Both the position numbers and the translations under genes were made by a program. Below are positions 40,808-49,666 of a DNA stretch of 50,138 nucleotides, one piece after another. Location: NCBI GenBank assembly GCA_020073365.1, contig JAIQFL010000029.1, positions 1-50,138 on the forward strand, given 5' to 3'. The notes beneath the pieces are model-generated. The model saw only the letters and a list, made by a program, of their open reading frames with translations. It had not been told where the DNA came from and did not search any database. Position 1 is the stretch's first letter; every line of letters starts with the position of its first letter. Source of the stretch: Terriglobia bacterium (lineage in GTDB: Bacteria; Acidobacteriota; Terriglobia; Bryobacterales; Bryobacteraceae).

Positions 40808-41818
40808 TCAGTTCTTGGGAAAGAGTTGCTTCAGAAAGTCCCCATCTTCGAGGATGGCGCGGTATGCCTGCCCGCGTCCTGTCGGGCCCCCCGGCGTCGC
40901 GGGCGCCGCTGCGGAATTCGCGGGCGGCTGGAATCTCTGCCGCATGTTGGGATCGAGCTCGAGCGCCTTCCGGAAGTCCGCTAGCGCCGCCGGTTTGTCG
41001 CCGAGGTTGTAATCCATCAGGCCCAGGGTCATGTAGGAATTGGCAGTGGGGACGTAATGCGCGAGTTTGGCGGCGGCGTCGCGGGCTTCGCGATCCTTGC
41101 CCGCGCTGCGCAGCCGGCCAACCTTCTCCTGGTACAGCACGCCGAGGTTGAGGTCCAGCAGCCGGCGAAGTTCGGGGATGGGCTGCGGATTATCGTCCAC
41201 GTTGAGGTAGAGATAGCGGTCGTTGTTGATGTTGCGGCCGCCGCCCTTGCGCACAATGAGCATGGACGCCGACTGCTTGCCGCGCGAATCGCCACCGGCT
41301 TCGTCGCCGGCCTTCAAGGCGGCAAAGAGTTTCTCGGCAAGCTCTCCCTGGGTGGCTTCGAACGCCTTGCCCATCGCCTCTACGACCTGGGGGCCCGCCA
41401 GGATATTGCCTTGCGCCGACCAGGTCTTTCCCTGTTTGTCCCCGGCCCACTTCTGCGCGGCCGGACCGGTGTACGCCGCAATGTTGCCGTTACGGTCGAC
41501 GATCGCCACCTGCCGCCCATCGGTCGGAGGAAACTGATCTTCGGCCAGCAACTTGTCGAGGACTTGCTTCGCCGTGAGGCCCTGCCGCAGCAGTTCCAAC
41601 CCGCGTGGTCCGTAGCCCACGTTTACATTGGCCTGTGTGGCGATGGCCCCGACTCCGGCTTCGGCCCAAGGCACCACCGCGCCCACGGAGAAATATCGGG
41701 ATGCCACGGTGACGCCCCAGTCTCCGTTGGCGGGATCATAGGCCACGATGGAAAACGTGTTGACGTCGGCGGCCCAGAGAGGGAACGCCGCAAAGAGGAG
41801 CCAGAGGATTCGCTTCAT
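40808..41818 (-). CDS. DUF1028 protein (Ntn-hydrolase-like) with signal peptide
   Basis: 336 aa. Signal MKRILWLLFAAFPLWAA, then the DUF1028 fold: FSIVAYDPANGDWGVTVASR, VVPWAEAGVGAIATQANVNV, GQVAIVD-type strand RQVAIVDRNGNIAAYTGPAA and WSAQGNILAGPQVVEAM. The family has an Ntn-hydrolase-like structure whose biochemical role is unclear. A C-terminal extension of ~90 residues includes a TPR-like motif (SYMTLGLMDYNLGDKPAALA). The start was placed at MKRIL; the longer frame upstream is derived from a family R repeat (MTDDKTRSS). Confidence 0.86.
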   Translation of the reverse strand: MKRILWLLFAAFPLWAADVNTFSIVAYDPANGDWGVTVASRYFSVGAVVPWAEAGVGAIATQANVNVGYGPRGLELLRQGLTAKQVLDKLLAEDQFPPTDGRQVAIVDRNGNIAAYTGPAAQKWAGDKQGKTWSAQGNILAGPQVVEAMGKAFEATQGELAEKLFAALKAGDEAGGDSRGKQSASMLIVRKGGGRNINNDRYLYLNVDDNPQPIPELRRLLDLNLGVLYQEKVGRLRSAGKDREARDAAAKLAHYVPTANSYMTLGLMDYNLGDKPAALADFRKALELDPNMRQRFQPPANSAAAPATPGGPTGRGQAYRAILEDGDFLKQLFPKN

Positions 41819-41835
41819 AGAGTTGTTATACCGTA

Positions 41836-41869
41836 GTGGGGCAGACGATCGGGTTTTGTCGTCTGTCAT
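41836..41869 (-). repeat. Family R palindromic repeat upstream of the DUF1028 gene
   Basis: GTGGGGCAGACGATCGGG and a matching GTCGTCTGTCATG arm, minus orientation. It lies just before the DUF1028 start, and is a shortened copy. Confidence 0.65.
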
Positions 41870-41953
41870 GAAAAGTAAGTCCAGCACCCATACGCCCGCG
41901 CCAAACGTCGTTTTCGCCCCGGCATTCTACCGGGAACAGCCAGGAAGGGCTAA

Positions 41954-44053
41954 TTACTTGATGGTGCCGATCTTCTCAAGCATTGACCGTTCCCAATCTG
42001 GATCGCTGTCATATCCGAGTTGCTGCCACTGCCAGACTCCCGCCTTGTCCACAATCCAGTTTTGCGGAATGCCCAGCGAATTGACTACGCGGTTCACATA
42101 GGATGCCGCCAGCAGCACCGGGAACGAATAGCTGTTCTCCTTCATGAAGGGTTCCACGAGGCCGACCTCGTCATCCACGTTGAGGCTGAAGATGGCTACG
42201 TCGCTGCGATCCTTGGTCTGTTCGTAGAGCTTCTGGAAATGCGGCAGTTCGGCCATGCATGGCCCGCACCAGGTCGCCCAGATATTGATCAGCAGCGTCT
42301 TGCCTTCGAGCGTCTGCGGGGTCCATGTGTGCCCGCGAAGATCGGACAACTCGAACTGGGGAAGCGGCTTGCGCGGCTGTTCCCAGCGGGAGTCAGTGAT
42401 CTCGCGCCCCGCACGTTCCGGCGGTTTCGACCACAGGGCCCACAACGCGTCTTTGCCGCCAGACAAAGCCCAGATCTCACGGGCCTGTTCCAGGAGTTGA
42501 TCGTCGGACCTCCCGCGGACAGGCGGCGCTTTCGGCCGCGTGTCGAGCGCCGCTTTGTACAATGCGAGCGCGTCGGTGTACTTTCCCTCCGCCGCGGCGA
42601 TTTCGGCCAGCGCGGCGAATCGCTGCACCTTCACCTCAGGTTTCGCAGGCTGAACCGCTTCTGCAAGGGACCGCAGAGGTGCCGCCCTGCTTCCCATTCC
42701 CGCCCGCCGGTAAGCGGTTGCCATGGCTCCCGCCCACGTCAATTCCGTGCTGTCGTGCCATGCCGCAATCTCTGTTCTGTCGGAATCCAACAGGTTGTCC
42801 GTCTGCAACTGCCTGGCTCGCTCTTTGAGCATCAGAGGGCGCGCGGATTCCAGCAACTCCCCAGCGCGCGCCGGGTCGACACGGTATCGAAGATAGGCGC
42901 GGGTGGAAACCTGGATGCGCGGCGTCGCGCTCAGTCCGTACTTTACGTCAACCGTACGAATGAGTCGGTCGCCCAATTCGCGCAAGCGGACCGGATCCAC
43001 GGGCGGAAGCGCTGTGGTGTCGTCGAGCAGCATGCTGAGGAAAGTAGTCTCCTGATCCGGAAACTGCTTCATCCACCGTTCGACCGCCGCCGTGTGGTCT
43101 TTGGTGAACCGGTCCCAGACCTCCGTCGCGTCGGTGGGCTTCGGACGTGGATGGCCGGCATCCCACCGCTGCATCACAATGCGAAACGCCTGAAAAGACG
43201 CAGGGAATTCGCGAACGATCCGATCCTCGACTGCCGGCACGTCTTTTGCCGCGCCGCTCTGCTTCATCCCATCCACGAGAAAGGCAAGCCACTCCGCATC
43301 CGGCTTGGGATTCAGACGCTCGAGTCGCCCGAGGTCCGCCGCCACGCGTTCGCGCTGCTTGGAGTGTTCGGCCACCGGGGTGGTTTTGAACTCCAGCCCC
43401 CAGAGGTCGGAGAAGCTCTGGAGCGTCTTGGGATCGGTTTCCTTTTCCAGTCGCACCCGGATGCTCCTCGCCGCCGAAACCATCGTCTCGGGAGTGCCAT
43501 ACTGATTCAGCATCGAAAGGCTAAAACTTTCGAGGTTCTGCGGGCAAGCCTTGACGTACGCTGCCATGTTCTCCGCCGCCTTGAGCTTGTCCTGGGATTT
43601 TCCACGTCCGTACAGGTAAGCCAGCGTGAGATAGCTCCACCCGAAACTGGGATCGAGCTTGACGGCCCGCTCCAGCGTCTCAATCGCTTTGGGCGTGTCG
43701 ACGCCTTCCAATACAAGGCCAGCCATGTAGACGGCCTGTATGTCCTTCGGATTCTTCTCCGCCCGCTCTAAGTACTGCCGGCGGATGCCCTCCACTTTCT
43801 CGGGGATGTCATCGCGAAACAGCAAGTAATAGCGCCGGTGCAGGACCGTTTCGCGCGGGTATTTTTCGAGCCACCGTTCCCACTGGGCAGCCTGCCAGTC
43901 CAGGCGGCCCGGCATCGGACGGGTGGTATCGCGCCAGACCTCCTGAACAATCTTTTGAACTTCGGGAATAGGCTCACAACGGGGCCCTACGTAGCTCTGG
44001 GCAAACAAGCACGCCAAGCCCGTGGAGAAGAGACAAAACAGTTTCTTTAACAT
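41954..44053 (-). CDS. TPR-repeat protein with C-terminal TlpA/thioredoxin domain
   Basis: 699 aa, exported (MLKKLFCLFSTGLACLFAQ). Residues about 25-500 are helical with TPR-like units such as DTPKAIETLERAVKLDPSFG and GKYTDALALYKAALDTRPK. The last ~160 residues form a TlpA/AhpC-type thioredoxin domain with KTLLINIWATWCGPCMAELP; the WCGPC motif is the redox site for disulfide reduction. FSLNVDDEVGLVEPFM and IPQNWIVDKAGVWQW complete it. Likely a periplasmic disulfide reductase tethered to a scaffold; partner unknown. Preceded by only weak ribosome-binding sequence. Confidence 0.9.
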   Translation of the reverse strand: MLKKLFCLFSTGLACLFAQSYVGPRCEPIPEVQKIVQEVWRDTTRPMPGRLDWQAAQWERWLEKYPRETVLHRRYYLLFRDDIPEKVEGIRRQYLERAEKNPKDIQAVYMAGLVLEGVDTPKAIETLERAVKLDPSFGWSYLTLAYLYGRGKSQDKLKAAENMAAYVKACPQNLESFSLSMLNQYGTPETMVSAARSIRVRLEKETDPKTLQSFSDLWGLEFKTTPVAEHSKQRERVAADLGRLERLNPKPDAEWLAFLVDGMKQSGAAKDVPAVEDRIVREFPASFQAFRIVMQRWDAGHPRPKPTDATEVWDRFTKDHTAAVERWMKQFPDQETTFLSMLLDDTTALPPVDPVRLRELGDRLIRTVDVKYGLSATPRIQVSTRAYLRYRVDPARAGELLESARPLMLKERARQLQTDNLLDSDRTEIAAWHDSTELTWAGAMATAYRRAGMGSRAAPLRSLAEAVQPAKPEVKVQRFAALAEIAAAEGKYTDALALYKAALDTRPKAPPVRGRSDDQLLEQAREIWALSGGKDALWALWSKPPERAGREITDSRWEQPRKPLPQFELSDLRGHTWTPQTLEGKTLLINIWATWCGPCMAELPHFQKLYEQTKDRSDVAIFSLNVDDEVGLVEPFMKENSYSFPVLLAASYVNRVVNSLGIPQNWIVDKAGVWQWQQLGYDSDPDWERSMLEKIGTIK

Positions 44054-44179
44054 CTTGAACTCTTATATTTTAGCGTGAAGCTTACGTGCCCGATCGAAGA
44101 AGTGCAGCGTCTCAGCTCGAAGGGCGTTTCCAGAAGGCGCTGGCGGGCGCTTGCCGCGCGCCCGTCTATGAGTCGGATC

Positions 44180-44425
44180 TCACGGAACGCGCTGGCCTTT
44201 CGGCGCCTGACCAGGTAGTAGAAAAGTCTTGATCAACCCGCCCTCCCCGCAAACTCTCATACCGGAGAATCGCTTGTACCACTGGCCTTCGGGTACCTCG
44301 GGCTCGTTGTCGAGCCACCTCGCCAACAGTTCTAACTGAGATGCGGGAATCTTCCGGCTCTGCACGCGGTCGAGCTGATGCTGAAACAGAGCGGGCGGAA
44401 CATTTTGGCGGCGGACTCTCGGCAC
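44180..44425 (-). CDS. Small conserved protein, unknown function
   Basis: 81 aa, no name known to me, but with conserved-looking sequence: PALFQHQLDRVQSRKIPASQ, then LARWLDNEPEVPEGQWYKRF and GMRVCGEGGLIKTFLLPGQA. No signal peptide. Related small proteins with the PEVPEGKWYKRF and VCGEGELVKTF stretches occur widely, from recollection. It ends the two-gene unit that starts with the ribbon-helix-helix-like gene (19-base gap), which suggests a toxin-antitoxin-like or regulatory pair; this is inference only. Confidence 0.6.
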   Translation of the reverse strand: MPRVRRQNVPPALFQHQLDRVQSRKIPASQLELLARWLDNEPEVPEGQWYKRFSGMRVCGEGGLIKTFLLPGQAPKGQRVP

Positions 44426-44444
44426 ATCCTGTTCCCGGCCCTAC

Positions 44445-44786
44445 TTAGATCCCATAGAAGCCGCGCGTGAGACGCTCTTTGATCCGTGCCGCCTCGACCG
44501 GATTCGAGGCGGCTGCGAGTCGTGTAGCCAGCAAGCCCAGTTCTGCCGGGCCAAGGCGGTTACCCATGCCTTCCAGGACCGCAAGTTCCGCGGTCTCCAG
44601 GGCGACCTCTTCCCCACTTGGCTTGCGCGCCACAACCTGGCTCCCAATCAGCGCCTGCCGCACGAACCAGTGATAGACGGCCAGGGCGCTCTTAATCACC
44701 TCAGTACGCTTTGCGCCCGTTAGCGCGGCCATCTGGTCAACCAGCACAAGTTCGGTAGGTGTCAGGACGGGCTGGATTCTCGCCAT
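44445..44786 (-). CDS. Ribbon-helix-helix-like DNA-binding protein
   Basis: 113 aa. The N-terminus ARIQPVLTPTELVLVDQMAA, followed by LTGAKRTEVIKSALAVYHWF, matches a ribbon-helix-helix (MetJ/Arc/CopG) fold; the rest (RKPSGEEVALETAELAVLE and a helical tail) may be a partner-binding part. Palindromes GGATATCC (44791-44798), overlapping its own ribosome-binding region, and AGGATATTCTAATATCCT (44921-44938) may be autoregulatory operators. First gene of a unit with the 81-aa protein. Not assigned to a named family with certainty. Confidence 0.6.
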   Translation of the reverse strand: MARIQPVLTPTELVLVDQMAALTGAKRTEVIKSALAVYHWFVRQALIGSQVVARKPSGEEVALETAELAVLEGMGNRLGPAELGLLATRLAAASNPVEAARIKERLTRGFYGI

Positions 44787-44790
44787 ACTC

Positions 44791-44938
44791 GGATATCCTC
44801 AGTTTCTGTGCTAATTCTACTCGTTTCTAGTCAGGTTTGTCGAGCACGAGGACGCGATGCACGCCATGCCGGCCGCCGGCTGGAAGCGTGCTTCGCCCGC
44901 AACAGGGACAAGACCACGATAGGATATTCTAATATCCT
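44791..44938. promoter_or_regulatory. Palindromic GGATAT-type operator candidates
   Basis: GGATATCC at 44791-44798 and AGGATATTCTAATATCCT at 44921-44938 (arms AGGATATT / AATATCCT, 2-base centre) share GGATAT half sites. They lie in the divergent region between the ribbon-helix-helix-like gene and the peptidase gene. Confidence 0.45.
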
Positions 44939-44995
44939 GTCGGCGTAAGCCAGGACAAGACACCGGAACAGGATCCCGCTGGGAGGCCGAATTCG

Positions 44996-47900
44996 ATGAA
45001 CGTTAGCCGAACTACCCGCACAAGTCGTTATCTCGTAGCCGTTGTGGCGTTGGCGCTGGCTTGGGTGTGTGCCTTTGCGTTTCAGACGCCGCCCGCGGGC
45101 AACGGCCCGGGCGACCGGGTCGCCGATCCGTTTGCAATGGGCTGGATGCTGCAAGACACCAATGGTGACGGCATCGCGGACTTTGTCGGCGGAAAGGTTG
45201 TGGTGCACGCCAATCCGTCCGCCGCCGAAAACGCGGCCGCCGCGGACGTGGCCGCGCGCCTGGGCTTCGCATCCACCGGTTTGACGCTTCCGCTGGTGGT
45301 CACTGCGGGCCCGAGTTCCGGCGTTGGACCGCGCATTCTGGTGGAAAAGACGCCTTACTCCTCGGGCGAGCTGGCCAACCTGGCGAGCCTCCTGGAAAAG
45401 GAAGAGGGCGGGGTCTTCCTGGTGGATGGCAACCTGGCCATCATCGGCAACGACAGCCCGGGCCTGCTGGCCGCAGCCGAGGCCTGCGCCGCGCGCGCGC
45501 CGTATCAATGGAAAGTGCCGGGCGACAGGCTGTCGGCCATCCCGGAGGCCGTCCGTCAGGCTGCTTCCGGCGGGGCGGTGGAATTGGTTGGTGTCACATA
45601 CGTCAGCGGCAAGGCCGGCATCCACCGAGCCTATGTGCGCAGCCGGACCACACTCACGCCTGCGATTCTCACTACGGCCCTGTCGCGTCCCACCCTGGCC
45701 GCGGTGCATGAACTGGTCGCGATGGGGGGCACTTCGCCGGTGTCGGCCGTGAGTCCCAAGCCGGAGGCCGTCCAGCCGTCTCAGCCGGTGACGAATGCCG
45801 GCGCGGGCGCGGCTGCCGCAGCCGGTCTGGGCGTGGGGGGCGCCGCAGCGGGCGCCGGAAATGCGGCCGGCGCAGATGTCGCCGCGGGAGGAGCCCCTCC
45901 ACGGCTCGACCTGGCAACGCTCTATACCAGTCGCGGACTGTTCACCGGAACACCCAGAATGCCGGTGCCCTCCACCCTGAATGGGCACCTCTACGTACCG
46001 GGGGGCGCCTCTGGAATCGCCATGGCCAACCTGGCCGCACGCATGGGCCTGGAGACCACCGGCATCAGCCTGCCACTGGCCACCCCCATTGACATTGTTC
46101 CGGTCAGCGCCGTGCGCGCCCAGGCGGTGATCTCTGGCGATTCCGTCCTCTCCCAGGAGGTCGAAAAGAAAATGCTGGCCTCGGACACCGTCGCGGCGCA
46201 GGCCGAGACGCCGCTCGCGGCCGGCGAAGGGGAACTGCGCATCGTGGACGACGCGTTTGGACGGCGCGCCGCCCTGTTTACCCGCGGTGACGAAACCGGT
46301 GCCGCCGCGGCGCTCGATCTGCTCGCCGGCCATTTTCCCAACCTTTGGGAGCCGGGAAAGCAGCACCTTTCCGTGGAGGAGATCCGCTACGACCTGCATC
46401 GCTTCTTCTCGCGCAAGTCGAGCGTCGGGCAGGCCGCAACAGGACTCTATCTCTTGAATCGCTGGATGAGCACGGTTGAAGTCGCGGGCATTTCGGACGT
46501 GAAGGCCGAGCTTTACGTGGAGGTCGCCGATCCGCGCCTCAAGGATTTTTTGAAGCACCAGGTCGAGGAACATCTGCACGCCACCGCGGACGTCAAGACC
46601 GGCAGTCTGCATGCGGGCACCCAGTGTTGCGACAAGGACCCGAGCCTGCATTTTCGCGCCCCCGGAGTGCCCTTCCAACAGGCCGCGCCCAGCTTTACAG
46701 AAGATATCGCGATCCCGTGGGAAGGCAAGCGCCTGATGGATGCGGTGCGGCGCGCTTCGGCCAGGATCGCGCCCGGCCAGGAGGTGAAACTGGTGGCCCG
46801 CGTGAGCGAGGGGCCCGAAGAGCGCCGCAAGCTCCAGACGCAGTTGAAGGAAATGCTCACGCATGCGGGGGCCGACGCCAGGCGCCTGAACGTGGAGGTG
46901 CTCTGTGCGTACAAACAGGGGTATAGCTGGCTGATGGACGAAATCGCGCCGGCGCTGGCCAAGAAACCCGTCGCCAGCATCAAAATCGACTTCGCCAAGA
47001 ATGTAGACGCGACCGGCGTTCGCTCCATGCACTCCGAAGCGCGATGGGTACAGGAGTTGTATCCGGTGGACGAGATGCTCGCGCGCAAGCTGAATCTGCC
47101 TCTGGAGAAGATCGCGCTGAATCAGATCGAGGAGCCCGCGGCCAACGGTCCCACGTATCGCGTGCACGCCTACGATGCCGGCGGAAAAGAGATCCTCACC
47201 CGCGATTTCAAGGTTGCCACCGTCATGCAGCCCTACAACGCCGTGATCCCGCGGTATGAGCAGGTGCAGGTGGCCACCGGTTGGGTGCGGCTGGAAGCCG
47301 CCTCCAAGCCTCTCCTGGACGAACGGATCAAGACCGACATCGAGGAGTTCTGGGACCACTATCAGAACAAGACGCTGCCCAAGGTCTACCAGTTCGTGAT
47401 GTCGCAGGCGCATGGCGAGCTGCGGCCGGAGTTCATGCCGCCTTTCGACACCCTCAAGCTGGACATCCACATGAGCGAGCCGGATTACAGTCTCGACCTG
47501 GACAAGGAGCGCATCTCGTCCCTGGAGGCTCTGCAGGAAGACACGTTTTACTCCACCGGCGTGTTCTTTAGCATGATGGGCGATCTGGAAACCGGCCGGC
47601 CGATCAGCTATACGGGCCGCATCATTCCCATCGTGCACGGCTCCGAAGATGGCAAGGACGGCCGCGTCCACATCGAGTTCTTCGGAAAACCGGCGGCCAA
47701 TCCGCTGGTGCGGCTGAGCTGGACCGACGCGCAGGGCAAGCGCCACAAGCAGGAGCGCAACCTGCCCGCGCTGAGCGGCGAAATGCAGCCGCGTCTCATC
47801 CAGGCGCGCGTGAAGGCGGGCGAGCCCGGAGCGGAGAGGCTGATGTGGGCATTGCCCGCCGACTTTGCGACGGATAAGTATGACGACTGGCTGAAGGTGG

Positions 47901-49384
47901 AAGGCCAGGACCAGGTAGACCGCAGCATCTTCGCGGTGGAGACGGCCCGCGGGCAGTTGCATTGGCTCGAGCAAATGCACCAGGCAGGAATCTACCGCGA
48001 TGAGGTCGCCTATCCGCACTTGAAACAGATGGCGGTGGAGTTTGAGCTGCCGCTCGAAGTCAGCGCCAGGATCGACAGCCCGGCGCAGCGGGAATTTGTG
48101 AGCTTCGCGGTTCCGCCGCCCGCCACTCCGCGGCCCATGATCGCCGACGTGCAGAAGATCGACACCACGCCGATCGTACAGTGGGACGAACCGATCAGCC
48201 CCGCCGAGAACGCCGCCATTCTGGCGCGGCTGGCTACCTACCCGGAGGTCAACGTTTATTGGATGGGGCGCAGCTATCTCGGCGAGAATATCTGGGCGGC
48301 CGATATGACGCTGCCGACCCCTGCCGTGCTGCGGTCCTGGGCCAAGGAGGCCACCACCAAGGCGGTGATCCTTTACTCGGGCCGCCAGCATGCCAACGAG
48401 GTGTCGAGCACCAGCCACATCAATAAACTGGCTGAACAGTTGATCACCGATCCGGAAAAACGGGATCTGCTGAAAAAGGTAAACGTGGTCTTGCACCCCA
48501 TCACCAACCCCGATGGGGCACAGCTATCGGTGGACCTGGCGAAGATTACGCCGGACAATCTTTTGCATCCGGGCTATCACGGCACGCTGAGCGCCGACGT
48601 CTCCTCGGGGCAGGGCGAGACGGACCCGATCTATCCGGAGTCCCGCACCCGCAAGCAGTTGATCGACGCCTGGCTGCCCGACGCTTTTCTGAACCCGCAT
48701 GGATATCCATCGCACGAATGGGTGCAGCCCTTCTCCGAGTACACGGGCTGGGTGCAGAGCCGCCAGGGCGCCAACACGGGTCGCGCCTGGTGGATTCCGC
48801 GCGGCTGGTTCACCAGCATGGGATACCTGCGGGACGAGACGCATCCCTACAGCAAGATGGTGGCGTACGCCATTCAGGACCGGATTGTGGAAGCGGAGCG
48901 CAACGTTCCCGGTCTGCTGGCCATGGAAGAGCGCATGAATGCCCGCTATGAACGCTTCGGCCAGCGCTGGCAGCCTCGCGATATGTTCCAGCCGATTGTG
49001 AATGGCATTCGCATTTACATGTCGCTGAAGGGATCCGTTGGACGCGGCGGCGCGGCAGCGGGCGGAGGCGAGGCAGGCGCAGCCGGCGGGGCTGGTGGGG
49101 CTGCGACTCCGGGCAGCGGCGGGGTGAGCGGACTGTCGCCGGACATCACCTGGGATGCCGCCTACACCGAAGCTCCGGACGAAACCGCCCACGGCGACTA
49201 CATGAAACTGATGGCGGGCGCGGGGCTGGCGTTCGACTATGTGCACTTGAAGTACCTGGCGGAAGGCGATCTGCGGATTACGCGAACGGAGCGTGAGGCC
49301 AGCGGAACGGTGCAATGGCGGGTGGAGCGTGCCCGGCCGATTCTGCCGCCTGGCACCAAGGCGCCGGTGGTGGCAGCGAACTGA
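44996..49384 (+). CDS. Very large secreted M14-type zinc carboxypeptidase-like protein
   Basis: 1462 aa, exported (YLVAVVALALAWVCAFAF). The first ~900 residues are beta-rich and domain-like (LQDTNGDGIADFVGGKVVVH) and contain a Gly/Ala-rich insert near residues 264-301. The C-terminal peptidase begins around residue 1075 (TPIVQWDEPISPAENAAILA) and shows VILYSGRQHANEVSS, the HxxE zinc pair near residues 1131-1134, followed by VVLHPITNPDGAQL and FLNPHGYPSHEWVQPF, giving the third His. M14 enzymes remove C-terminal residues or cut peptidoglycan peptides. A second Gly/Ala insert lies near residues 1348-1377. ATG follows GGGAGG by about 10 bases. It could be a peptidase for a large cell-surface substrate; target unknown. 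Confidence 0.82.
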   Translation: MNVSRTTRTSRYLVAVVALALAWVCAFAFQTPPAGNGPGDRVADPFAMGWMLQDTNGDGIADFVGGKVVVHANPSAAENAAAADVAARLGFASTGLTLPLVVTAGPSSGVGPRILVEKTPYSSGELANLASLLEKEEGGVFLVDGNLAIIGNDSPGLLAAAEACAARAPYQWKVPGDRLSAIPEAVRQAASGGAVELVGVTYVSGKAGIHRAYVRSRTTLTPAILTTALSRPTLAAVHELVAMGGTSPVSAVSPKPEAVQPSQPVTNAGAGAAAAAGLGVGGAAAGAGNAAGADVAAGGAPPRLDLATLYTSRGLFTGTPRMPVPSTLNGHLYVPGGASGIAMANLAARMGLETTGISLPLATPIDIVPVSAVRAQAVISGDSVLSQEVEKKMLASDTVAAQAETPLAAGEGELRIVDDAFGRRAALFTRGDETGAAAALDLLAGHFPNLWEPGKQHLSVEEIRYDLHRFFSRKSSVGQAATGLYLLNRWMSTVEVAGISDVKAELYVEVADPRLKDFLKHQVEEHLHATADVKTGSLHAGTQCCDKDPSLHFRAPGVPFQQAAPSFTEDIAIPWEGKRLMDAVRRASARIAPGQEVKLVARVSEGPEERRKLQTQLKEMLTHAGADARRLNVEVLCAYKQGYSWLMDEIAPALAKKPVASIKIDFAKNVDATGVRSMHSEARWVQELYPVDEMLARKLNLPLEKIALNQIEEPAANGPTYRVHAYDAGGKEILTRDFKVATVMQPYNAVIPRYEQVQVATGWVRLEAASKPLLDERIKTDIEEFWDHYQNKTLPKVYQFVMSQAHGELRPEFMPPFDTLKLDIHMSEPDYSLDLDKERISSLEALQEDTFYSTGVFFSMMGDLETGRPISYTGRIIPIVHGSEDGKDGRVHIEFFGKPAANPLVRLSWTDAQGKRHKQERNLPALSGEMQPRLIQARVKAGEPGAERLMWALPADFATDKYDDWLKVEGQDQVDRSIFAVETARGQLHWLEQMHQAGIYRDEVAYPHLKQMAVEFELPLEVSARIDSPAQREFVSFAVPPPATPRPMIADVQKIDTTPIVQWDEPISPAENAAILARLATYPEVNVYWMGRSYLGENIWAADMTLPTPAVLRSWAKEATTKAVILYSGRQHANEVSSTSHINKLAEQLITDPEKRDLLKKVNVVLHPITNPDGAQLSVDLAKITPDNLLHPGYHGTLSADVSSGQGETDPIYPESRTRKQLIDAWLPDAFLNPHGYPSHEWVQPFSEYTGWVQSRQGANTGRAWWIPRGWFTSMGYLRDETHPYSKMVAYAIQDRIVEAERNVPGLLAMEERMNARYERFGQRWQPRDMFQPIVNGIRIYMSLKGSVGRGGAAAGGGEAGAAGGAGGAATPGSGGVSGLSPDITWDAAYTEAPDETAHGDYMKLMAGAGLAFDYVHLKYLAEGDLRITRTEREASGTVQWRVERARPILPPGTKAPVVAAN

Positions 49385-49550
49385 GGCCTGCGCGGATAGT
49401 CGGTTTCCGAGTGGCCGAACCAATCGGACGGAACGGCTGCGGCACATCTACGGTTTGGGCATAAGAACCGGCCAATGTTCTGAGTGAGGGCTCGCGGCGA
49501 ACGTCGGAAAGGAGTATTCTTTTTTCGTTCGAAACTGACTATGTCGGAGG

Positions 49551-49609
49551 GTGAAGGCCCGGCAGCAGATCGAAACTTTGGCAGGGAACGGTCAGCGGCG
49601 GGCCTTCAC
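49551..49609. repeat. 11-bp perfect inverted repeat
   Basis: GTGAAGGCCCG at 49551-49561 pairs with CGGGCCTTCAC at 49599-49609, spacer 37 bases. It precedes the zinc-ribbon ORF at the edge and may be a structured leader or an element end. Confidence 0.5.
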
Positions 49610-49666
49610 GCCAGCCGTGATTCTTTTTATCGCACTGCCTGAAGCGGAAGACAAGACCCCGCCGGG

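Noticed and set aside
44831-48496. 1221-codon open frame opposite the M14 peptidase
   Set aside because: Antisense to a clearly coding gene; His/Arg-rich composition typical of shadow frames and no recognisable domain.
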